Position numbers and translations under genes: made by a program
The notes under the pieces: model-generated
Database searches by the model: none
The model's input: only the letters and a program-made list of their open reading frames with translations
What the model was told of the DNA's origin: nothing
Source: Pseudomonadota bacterium
GTDB taxonomy: Bacteria > Pseudomonadota > Gammaproteobacteria > Burkholderiales > Burkholderiaceae
DNA: 7,093 bases
NCBI GenBank assembly: GCA_023441105.1
Contig: JAEZQX010000552.1
Coordinates: 1 to 7,093, forward strand
Direction of reading: 5' to 3'
Shown here: in pieces, positions 1 to 5,717 of the stretch
Layout of the letters: each line of letters begins with the position of its first letter
Position numbering within the stretch: position 1 is the stretch's first letter

Positions 1-914
1 CGGCGGCCGGGGGTTGGGGGGGGGGGGGGGGGGGCCAGGCGGGAAGAGCGGTGGCCGCTGGCCGAGTCGACTCGCGCCTGCGTCAGCACGGAGCGGCGGG
101 CCGGCGACATCATGCGGATGGTGGCGGAGGCCCGGATGGGAATCCTGCCCGCTGCCCTGCCCGCTTCATCGCGCAGGAGCAGGAAGTCGCATAGCCACGC
201 CGCGGTTTCCCGGCCCGCCGCGGCGATGGCATCCTCATGCAAGCGCAGCAAGCCCAGGCGATCGGGGGATGACACGGGGTGCCGGCCGCAGCCATTCCAA
301 CGCGCGAGCGTGCGCACTACGATCGGGCCGACGACCGGAACCACCAGCCGCAGGCCGTACACCAGTTCGAGACGCAGGACGTTGGCATCGGCGAGCGTTT
401 GTCCGGAGAGCCTGCCGATGGCTTCCGCGCCGATCGTGCCGGCAACGCCGGAGGCCGGCTGCATTCGCAGGCGACGGCTGTCGAGGTTGTCGTTGGCGAT
501 CTCCGCCATGCCCGGGATCGGCTCGCCCATCGGATCCAGCGCCGGCTCCGACCAGTCGTCGAAGCTCTCGCGGGTGGGCGAGCGCTGGCGAAGCAGGATC
601 CAGCCGCCGGCGAGCCCGGTACGGACGTGCTCGACCGCCCTTGCCTCCGCCTGCAGCAGCCCCTGCCAATCATCGGCGCCGTGCAGATAAGGCACGAGGC
701 CGGCGGCCAGGCCGCGCTCGATCGCTTCGGCCGCGGCCTGCTGGACCGCACCCCGCCGCGCAGCCTGTGCCAGCGCATAGTCGAGGGCGTGCCGGGCCTG
801 GTACACCAGGGTGAACTGCGCAATCCCGAGGGCCAACAGCAGTACGACGGGCAATGCCAGCAGCATCTCCACCATGGACGCCCCGGCACGGTGGCTGGCG
901 CGACGCGCCCTCAC
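1..914 (-). CDS. tadE: TadE-like pseudopilin, 3' end beyond the window
   Basis: I translated this frame by hand; it has no stop before the left edge, so the gene is partial. Starting at GTG 914, the protein begins MRARRASHRAGASMVEMLLA, followed by a hydrophobic helix to about residue 37. A Gly at 11 followed by Glu at 16 places Glu at +5 of a type IV prepilin-like cleavage site, as expected of TadE pseudopilins processed by TadV. The sequence after the helix, QARHALDYALAQAARRGA (39-56), is typical of TadE-like proteins. About 200 residues of periplasmic domain follow, ending with IPIRASATIRMMSPARRS (258-275), the usual C-terminal pattern of the family. At roughly 295 residues before the homopolymer it is longer than many TadE proteins, so TadG or TadF-like is possible. 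The GTG overlaps the previous stop (GTGA) and has AAGGGAG 7 nt upstream. After residue 294 the frame enters a C tract coding for proline; beyond about position 35 the sequence is doubtful. Confidence 0.82.
   Translation of the reverse strand, partial: MRARRASHRAGASMVEMLLALPVVLLLALGIAQFTLVYQARHALDYALAQAARRGAVQQAAAEAIERGLAAGLVPYLHGADDWQGLLQAEARAVEHVRTGLAGGWILLRQRSPTRESFDDWSEPALDPMGEPIPGMAEIANDNLDSRRLRMQPASGVAGTIGAEAIGRLSGQTLADANVLRLELVYGLRLVVPVVGPIVVRTLARWNGCGRHPVSSPDRLGLLRLHEDAIAAAGRETAAWLCDFLLLRDEAGRAAGRIPIRASATIRMMSPARRSVLTQARVDSASGHRSSRLAPPPPPPTPGR
16..34. repeat. Homopolymer of 19 G (plus strand)
   Basis: An unbroken run of 19 G, with a further run of five G at 9-13 separated by TT. On the coding strand it is poly-C within the open frame of the tadE-like gene and would encode a proline run. 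It may be a slippage-prone tract or, so close to a window edge, a sequencing or assembly artefact. Confidence 0.9.
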
Positions 915-1735
915 TTCCCCGCTCCCTTGGCTTCGCGACCCTGGTTCGTGGCCTGCGAACGCTGCGGGTCGCCGAGCAGGTATTCGACGTCCGGCAGCCG
1001 CTCGCGTGCCCGGCTACGCGGCCTCGACAGCGGCCGGGCCGGAAGCTCGCCGTCACGATCCACCTGCAGGCTGCCTTTGGCAGCCTTCACGGCGTTGCGC
1101 CGGGCGCTGGCGGTATAACGCTCCACGACATAGGCCGCTTCTCGCGAGGAGGCGGTCGGCGCAGGCACCGGTTGCGGGGGCGACGGATGGCGCGGCGACA
1201 AGCGATCGAGCTGTCGCGACAAGGTTTCCAACTGCCCGACATGGTCGCCCGCAGCCGGCAGCGACGGCGGCAGGCTTGCCAGCGCCAGGCGCGCTTGCTC
1301 GAGCGCCAGCGACGCCAGGTTCAACAGCGCCTTGCGACGCGAAGCCTCCGCCCCGGCCGGCTGCGCATCCCCGTCCGCCGCATGCAACGCCTTGCGGTAG
1401 GCATCCATGGCCGCGCCCACGGCACCGGCGCGCTGATGGATGTTGCCGATTCGCAGCCAGGCATGCGACCGCCGCCGCGGCGCCGCCGTTGCCAGCACCT
1501 CGTAGAGCCGCACCAGTTCCGCATCGGCGACCTGCGGCGCGCTATCGCGATAGAGGGCATCGGCTTCGGCCTCGAAGCGCCGCAGCGTGGGTGCGTCCAA
1601 CGCCCCGTCCTGCGTCGACCCGGCCATCGCCGCTGCGCCGGAGGCCGGTCGCGCGGACGACCCTGCGCCGGCTGCGATTGCGTCCTGGCTGGACGTGACG
1701 GCCGACGACGCCAGCAGCAAGAGACACGCCCCCAT
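911..1735 (-). other. TPR-like part of the preceding frame, possibly a separate exported protein
   Basis: If translated on its own in this frame, the first available start is the ATG at 1735-1733, giving 274 residues that begin directly with MGACLLLLASSAV, a hydrophobic segment lacking the usual basic residues in front. The TPR-like helices then occupy about 74-155 of this shorter protein. TPR proteins (TadD) are standard members of Tad loci, where TadD is a lipoprotein helping the secretin. Here I see no convincing lipobox, so the TadD equivalence is an inference from position and fold only. Confidence 0.4.
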
Positions 1736-2200
1736 CCCCAGGCATCGGCGCGTGGCGTTCGGTTTCGTCCAGCCGCAGTCGCCTGGACATGGTCGCTCCG
1801 CCTCCCGACCAGGCCGTCGTACGGCAGGGTCAGCCGGGGGCTGCCGGAAGATATCGGCAACCGGGCGCAGCTCCACCCTGCCGCCGGCTCGCAACCGCAG
1901 CCTTTCCGCATCGCCTGCGCGCATTTCCAGCACGGCGCTGGCAGCCGCACAGCGCGCGATGCGCCAGGGCGCGAGCCGCAGGCAGCGCACGACCGTGCCT
2001 TGCTCGTCGAGGAAGACCAGGTCGATGGCGCGGCGCATGCCGAAGCCATGCACCGCCTTCACCCCAGGCAACAGCAAGCCGCAACCCGGCGCGACTGCCG
2101 GCCTTGCCAGCAGCCCCTGGGCGCGTTCGAGGAAGCCGCAGGCCCGCCGGATGTGCACCACGGTGGCCGCGGGCGCCGGTTCAACCGAGGATGCCTTCAT
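911..2200 (-). CDS. DUF192 domain protein continuous with a TPR-like exported region
   Basis: This is one uninterrupted 429-codon frame with two unlike halves. Residues about 20-115 match the DUF192 family: FLERAQGLLARP (23-34), HGFGMRRAIDLVFLDEQG (51-68), and VLEMRAGDAERLRLRAG (90-106). The biochemical role of DUF192 is not established. Residues 152-178 read RRCLGMGACLLLLASSAV followed by small and polar residues, which looks like a signal peptide or membrane anchor in mid-frame. Residues about 229-310 are helical, with one recognisable TPR-like unit (WLRIGNIHQRAGAVGAAMDAYRKAL, 248-272) and a second helical pair after it. The tail is basic and Pro-rich. A hydrophobic export signal in the middle of a protein is odd: these may be two genes, a cytoplasmic DUF192 protein and an exported TPR lipoprotein or periplasmic protein of the TadD type, merged by close spacing or sequence error. 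The ATG at 2200 overlaps tadC by 20 nt without a clear Shine-Dalgarno; the TGA overlaps the tadE-like GTG as GTGA. Confidence 0.7.
   Translation of the reverse strand: MKASSVEPAPAATVVHIRRACGFLERAQGLLARPAVAPGCGLLLPGVKAVHGFGMRRAIDLVFLDEQGTVVRCLRLAPWRIARCAAASAVLEMRAGDAERLRLRAGGRVELRPVADIFRQPPADPAVRRPGREAERPCPGDCGWTKPNATRRCLGMGACLLLLASSAVTSSQDAIAAGAGSSARPASGAAAMAGSTQDGALDAPTLRRFEAEADALYRDSAPQVADAELVRLYEVLATAAPRRRSHAWLRIGNIHQRAGAVGAAMDAYRKALHAADGDAQPAGAEASRRKALLNLASLALEQARLALASLPPSLPAAGDHVGQLETLSRQLDRLSPRHPSPPQPVPAPTASSREAAYVVERYTASARRNAVKAAKGSLQVDRDGELPARPLSRPRSRARERLPDVEYLLGDPQRSQATNQGREAKGAGK
922..928 (-). promoter_or_regulatory. Ribosome binding site for the tadE-like gene
   Basis: AAGGGAG on the minus strand lies 7 nt before the GTG at 914, inside the end of the TPR-like gene. 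It supports GTG 914 as the start; this start also keeps the basic prepilin leader that the later ATG at 875 would remove. Confidence 0.7.
1796..1806 (-). promoter_or_regulatory. Shine-Dalgarno-like sequence before an out-of-frame ATG at 1790
   Basis: GGGAGG (1806-1801) and GGAG (1799-1796) precede the ATG at 1790-1788 at good spacing. That ATG opens MSRRLRLDETERHA, a basic N-terminus suited to a signal peptide, but one frame off from the hydrophobic segment and TPR region downstream. A TGA in the same frame as this ATG lies just upstream at 1832-1830. The arrangement looks like a genuine gene start whose frame is broken. Confidence 0.4.
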
Positions 2201-3086
2201 GGACCAGTCGCACCACGACAGGGAAGAACACGATCACGAACGTGCAGGGAAAGATGCAGGTCATCAGCGGGAACAGCATCTTGACCGGCGCCTTCAACGC
2301 CAGCGCCTCCGCCCTCAGGAACCGCTCCATGCGCCGCTGCTCGGCCTGAGCACGCAGGATGGGCGCCAGGCTCGAGCCCTGGCGCTCCGCCGCCAGCACG
2401 GCAGTCACCCACTGGCTGATGGCGGGCATCCGCAGCCGTTCTGCCAGCGACCGGAGCGCGTCCGCGCGGGTGCGCCCGGCTCGGATGTCGCGAAGCACAC
2501 GCTGCAGTTCCTCGCCCATCGGTCCCTGCGGTCCCTTGTCGGCGGCATGCTGCAGGGCGCCGGTCATGTTGGACCCGCCTTCGATGGCCAGCGTGATCAC
2601 GTCGAGGTAGAACGGCAGCGTCCTGGCAATCCGTCGCGAGCGGCCGGCGATGCGATCTCGAAGCCAGCTCAGCGGCAGGTACCCGCCCACCGCCCCCGCC
2701 ACCAGCAACCAGGCATGATTGCGCAGCTCCAGCGGCCAGGTCAGGATCATCAGCGCGGCGGCCCCGAGCCCGCCGACGACCTGGCCCGCGATGAACTGGT
2801 CCACCGTCAGCGCGTATTCCAGCCCGGCGCGGCGCAGCGCCAGCATCAGCTGCCGCCGCAGCGTCACCGGCAGGAACGGTCCCATCCAGGCGGCGACCGG
2901 ATGCGCCAGCCAGCCGATCCAGCGCCAATACGTCGGCGGCGGATCCAGGTAGTCGCGGTTTTCCTGCGGCACGGTTACCGCCACGCCGGCGATCCAGCGC
3001 ATCAGCAGCAACAGCGCGGCGACCAAGGCGAGCGCCGCGAGCAGCAGGCTTGCCGGCCAGGACGGCATGACGACGCTGCCCGCCAT
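2181..3086 (-). CDS. tadC: TadC, inner-membrane platform protein of the Flp pilus (T2SSF family)
   Basis: This 301-residue protein is the second platform subunit. A first membrane helix is at about 10-30, two more lie around 99-140, and a C-terminal helix at about 270-292. The T2SSF domain spans about 153-290. It contains LPFYLDVITLAIEGGSN (157-173), the run RAGRTRADAL (202-211) and the hallmark closing segment APVKMLFPL (266-274) followed by IFP and a hydrophobic stretch. The start is taken as ATG 3086, which overlaps the TadB stop as TGATG; a second in-frame ATG at 3068 is also possible and neither has a strong Shine-Dalgarno box. The 3' end overlaps the following DUF192 frame by 20 nt. The frame is also open far upstream through tadB, but that extension is only an out-of-frame shadow of tadB. 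Confidence 0.94.
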   Translation of the reverse strand: MAGSVVMPSWPASLLLAALALVAALLLLMRWIAGVAVTVPQENRDYLDPPPTYWRWIGWLAHPVAAWMGPFLPVTLRRQLMLALRRAGLEYALTVDQFIAGQVVGGLGAAALMILTWPLELRNHAWLLVAGAVGGYLPLSWLRDRIAGRSRRIARTLPFYLDVITLAIEGGSNMTGALQHAADKGPQGPMGEELQRVLRDIRAGRTRADALRSLAERLRMPAISQWVTAVLAAERQGSSLAPILRAQAEQRRMERFLRAEALALKAPVKMLFPLMTCIFPCTFVIVFFPVVVRLVHEGILG

Positions 3087-3964
3087 CAGATGTCGATATC
3101 CATGATGCGGCGGATGAACAGCAGCCCGGCCAACTCGAGCACCGCGATCACGCCGCACACGGCCCACCCCTGCCAGGTGGTGAGGAGCGGCTCCATGGCC
3201 AGCGGCTCGATGGCAAACAGCGCGGCGGCAACTGCCGGCGGCAGCAGCGTCATGATCCAGCCCTGCAGGCGCCCCTGGGCGGTCAGTGCGCGGATCTTTC
3301 CTTCGACAGTGATCTTGCGGCGAATGCTGTCGGCGAGCCGCTCGAGCGTCTTGGCCAGGTTGCCGCCGCTGTCGCCGGCGATGCGAACGGCGGCGGTGAA
3401 GAGGCGCAGGTCGTCGCCGCCCATCCTGCGCTCGAGGCTGCCGAGCGCGTCGTCGAGCGTGATGCCAAGCCGCTGCTCCCGCAGCATGAGCTCGAATTCC
3501 TGGCCGCAGGGTGCCGCCATCTCCTGCGACATCTGCCGCAGGGCCAGCGGCAGGCTGGCGCCGGCACGAATCGCTGCAGACACCAGCATCAGCGCGTCCG
3601 GCAGCTGGCCGGCGAACTGCAGCCGCCGCTGCCGGGCCAGGCGGACCAACACCAGATTGGGCAGCATGCCGAGACAGAGCGCGCCGATGGCCATCAGCAG
3701 CCAGGAACCGGTCAACAGCCGGATCGCCAGCATCACCAGCAGGACGATCAGCAGGTTCCAGCGGAACAGGCGCTGCGCGTCGACGAACAGGAGCAGGTCG
3801 TCGAGCCTGCGGCCGACATTGCCGGTGAAGCGGCTGCGATAGCGCGAGCCGGCGACCGCGCCGCCCTCGGCGAGCCCCAGCAGCGCCAGCACGACCGCGG
3901 CCAGCAAGGCGAGCGCGGCGGCCACCAGCCAGGCCATGCCGACGCCGGAGGAGGACACACTCAT
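3086..3964 (-). CDS. tadB: TadB, inner-membrane platform protein of the Flp pilus (T2SSF family)
   Basis: This 292-residue inner-membrane protein pairs with TadC as the platform on which the CpaF ATPase acts. Hydrophobic segments lie at about 10-32, 69-84, 87-107, 236-253 and 266-284. The cytoplasmic T2SSF domain is at about 118-235, with the typical run QLPDALMLVSAAIRAG (120-135), then GITLDDAL (167-174) and GGNLAKTLERLAD (200-212). The length is close to that usual for TadB. I chose ATG 3964 because it overlaps the ATPase stop as ATGA and has a GGGAG box 5 nt upstream. The stop TGA shares one base with the TadC ATG (TGATG), which suggests coupled translation and roughly matched amounts of the two platform subunits. 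The order ATPase-TadB-TadC is the usual order in Tad loci and supports the assignment to TadB rather than TadC. Confidence 0.94.
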   Translation of the reverse strand: MSVSSSGVGMAWLVAAALALLAAVVLALLGLAEGGAVAGSRYRSRFTGNVGRRLDDLLLFVDAQRLFRWNLLIVLLVMLAIRLLTGSWLLMAIGALCLGMLPNLVLVRLARQRRLQFAGQLPDALMLVSAAIRAGASLPLALRQMSQEMAAPCGQEFELMLREQRLGITLDDALGSLERRMGGDDLRLFTAAVRIAGDSGGNLAKTLERLADSIRRKITVEGKIRALTAQGRLQGWIMTLLPPAVAAALFAIEPLAMEPLLTTWQGWAVCGVIAVLELAGLLFIRRIMDIDI

Positions 3965-5706
3965 GCCGGCTCCCGGAACATCGCCAGGTCCATCGCCACG
4001 CCGCGGTCCGCCAGGGCTTCGAGGAAGGTCGGGATGGCGCCACAAGCGACATGCCTTGCACCTGCCGGGTCCTGCGGATGGCCGCCCGGAACGTAGCGGA
4101 ACAGCTCCTGCGTCTGCACCCGGCCCGACTCGATGCCGGTGACCTCGGTGACCGACGTGATCCGGCGACTGCCGTCGCGAAAGCGCGCCTGGTGGACGAT
4201 CAGGTCCAGCGCGCTCGCGATCTGCTCGCGGATGGCCGCGACCGGCAGGTCGACGCCGCCCATCAGCGTCAGCACTTCCAGGCGCGACAGCACGTCGCGT
4301 GGCGAGTTGGCATGCACGGTGGTGAGCGATCCCTCATGGCCGGTGTTCATGGCCTGCAGCATGTCCAGCGCCTCGCCGCCGCGGCATTCGCCGACGATGA
4401 TCCGGTCCGGGCGCATCCTGAGTGAATTGCGCACCAGGTCGCGGATGGTCACCGCCCCCCTGCCTTCGGCGTTGGCCGGACGAGCCTCGAGACAGACGAG
4501 ATGATCGTGGCGCAGCTTGAGCTCGGCGGCGTCTTCGATGGTGACCAGGCGCTCGCAGGCCGGGATCAGGTTGGAGAGCACGTTGAGCAGCGTGGTCTTG
4601 CCCGACCCGGTGCCCCCGGAGACGACGATGCTCTTGCGCTCCTGCACGCAGAGGCGGAAGAAATCGATCATCGCCTCGCTGGCGCTGCCGAGCTCCACCA
4701 GGTTCCGCGGCGACAGCACCGCCCGGTTGAAGCGGCGGATGGTGAGCGTTGGTCCTTTCAGCGCCACCGGGGGAATGATGGCGTTGACACGCGAGCCGTC
4801 CGCCAGGCGCGCATCCACCAGCGGCGAGGCCTCGTCGATGCGGCGGCCGAGCGGCGATACGATGCGGTCGATGACGTTGCGGATGGCCCAGTCGTCCGAG
4901 AAGGCGGCGGTGGCGCGCTCGAGCCGGCCGCTGCGCTCGACGAAGACGTCGACCGCGCTGTTCACCATGATTTCGCTCACATCGGGCTGCGCCAGCAACC
5001 GCTCGATCGGACCCAGCCCGATGGCCTCGTCGACCGTATCCTGGATCAGTGCACTACGCTCGATCGCTTCCGGCAACGCATCCAGGTCCGTCACGATGCC
5101 CTCCACCGCCTGCTGTACCTCGACGCGCAGCTGGTCGGTCGAATACTGCGCCAGGTTGCTGCGACGCAGGTCGATCAGCTCCAGCAGACGTCGATGGACC
5201 AGCCGCCGCCACGGCAAGGCGGCAAGCTGCGCTTGGCGCAACCGCTCCGCTTCCGACTGCACCACTGCCGCGGCATCCTGCTCACTGCCGGAACGCCCGT
5301 CGTCGGCATTGCCGGCGTCGTCACCTCCGCGGTCGCCCGCCGTCGAGATCGGCATTTCGCCGGCTGGACTCGCCCCACCGGCTGGCGCGGCACCGGCCGC
5401 CACGGGTCCGCGCAGCGCCTCGCCGTGAACCCGCAGGCGAAAGCCGGCGATGACGATCTGGTCGCGCTCCGACAAGGGTCCGTATTCCACGATGCGGTCG
5501 CCATTGACGAGGGTGCCGCCGAGCGTGCCGAGGTCCACCAGCTTGAGCCCCCGGCCCGCGCGGTGGATCTCCGCATGCAGCCGGCCGACGCGCCAGCCGG
5601 CAAGGGCGACTTCGGAGTCCTTCGCCTTGCCGATCCGGCACGGGAAACGGCCGACCTTGACGCTGCGGGCCGGCTTGCCATCCTCTTCGATCACCACGTC
5701 CAGCAC
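3961..5706 (-). CDS. cpaF: FHA domain fused to CpaF/TadA-type pilus assembly ATPase
   Basis: This 581-residue cytoplasmic ATPase would power Flp pilus assembly at the TadB/TadC platform. Residues about 20-95 form an FHA-like domain (IGKAKDSEV, GRLHAEI at 41-47, LGGTLVNG at 62-69). An Ala/Gly/Asp-rich linker spans about 98-150, and the CpaF ATPase occupies about 155-540. In the ATPase the Walker A motif GGTGSGKT is at 364-371, an Asp-box-like VTIEDAAEL at 388-396, Walker B RIIVGE at 435-440, and the His box GSLTTVHAN at 459-467, so the catalytic set looks intact. The start is GTG at 5706, fixed by an AGGAGG box 5 nt upstream. The gene follows the secretin after 9 nt and its TGA overlaps the TadB ATG (ATGA). 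CpaF proteins without FHA are shorter; the fusion itself is known in the family. The FHA residues that normally contact phosphothreonine are replaced here (K27, G41, G63), so phosphopeptide binding is doubtful. Confidence 0.96.
   Translation of the reverse strand: MLDVVIEEDGKPARSVKVGRFPCRIGKAKDSEVALAGWRVGRLHAEIHRAGRGLKLVDLGTLGGTLVNGDRIVEYGPLSERDQIVIAGFRLRVHGEALRGPVAAGAAPAGGASPAGEMPISTAGDRGGDDAGNADDGRSGSEQDAAAVVQSEAERLRQAQLAALPWRRLVHRRLLELIDLRRSNLAQYSTDQLRVEVQQAVEGIVTDLDALPEAIERSALIQDTVDEAIGLGPIERLLAQPDVSEIMVNSAVDVFVERSGRLERATAAFSDDWAIRNVIDRIVSPLGRRIDEASPLVDARLADGSRVNAIIPPVALKGPTLTIRRFNRAVLSPRNLVELGSASEAMIDFFRLCVQERKSIVVSGGTGSGKTTLLNVLSNLIPACERLVTIEDAAELKLRHDHLVCLEARPANAEGRGAVTIRDLVRNSLRMRPDRIIVGECRGGEALDMLQAMNTGHEGSLTTVHANSPRDVLSRLEVLTLMGGVDLPVAAIREQIASALDLIVHQARFRDGSRRITSVTEVTGIESGRVQTQELFRYVPGGHPQDPAGARHVACGAIPTFLEALADRGVAMDLAMFREPA
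3970..3974 (-). promoter_or_regulatory. Ribosome binding site for tadB
   Basis: GGGAG on the minus strand sits 5 nt before the ATG at 3964, inside the end of the ATPase gene. It supports the start at 3964 over an in-frame upstream ATG at 4045, which would add 27 Pro/Gly/Arg-rich residues with no family counterpart that I recognise. Confidence 0.75.
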
Positions 5707-5711
5707 ATCCG

Positions 5712-5717
5712 CCTCCT
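5712..5717 (-). promoter_or_regulatory. Ribosome binding site for the FHA-CpaF gene
   Basis: AGGAGG on the minus strand overlaps the secretin stop codon and lies 5 nt before a GTG at 5706-5704. It settles the start: the nearby ATG at 5708 is in another frame and meets a TGA after five codons, whereas GTG opens the full FHA-CpaF frame. Confidence 0.85.

Noticed and set aside
14..814. A plus-strand frame beginning MGGGGGG at the poly-G tract
   Set aside because: The translation is low complexity (Arg/Ala/Pro/Gly) and lies opposite the TadE-like pseudopilin, which has a clear leader, helix and C-terminal motif.
317..889. A 190-codon minus-strand frame starting MPGRPWWRCCWHC as a possible gene
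   Set aside because: It is a shifted frame of the tadE-like gene; its Trp/Cys/Arg/Ser-rich composition is typical of a shadow frame.
1587..3842. A 751-codon plus-strand open frame, antisense to DUF192, tadC and tadB
   Set aside because: It is rich in Arg, Ser, Ala and Pro with no recognisable domain, and it covers several well-supported minus-strand genes. Long antisense open frames are expected in high-GC coding DNA.
3087..4061. A continuous minus-strand frame extending tadC upstream to make a 626-residue protein
   Set aside because: The upstream part is tadB read in the wrong frame: Arg-rich without membrane helices, while the true tadB frame encodes a clear T2SSF protein.
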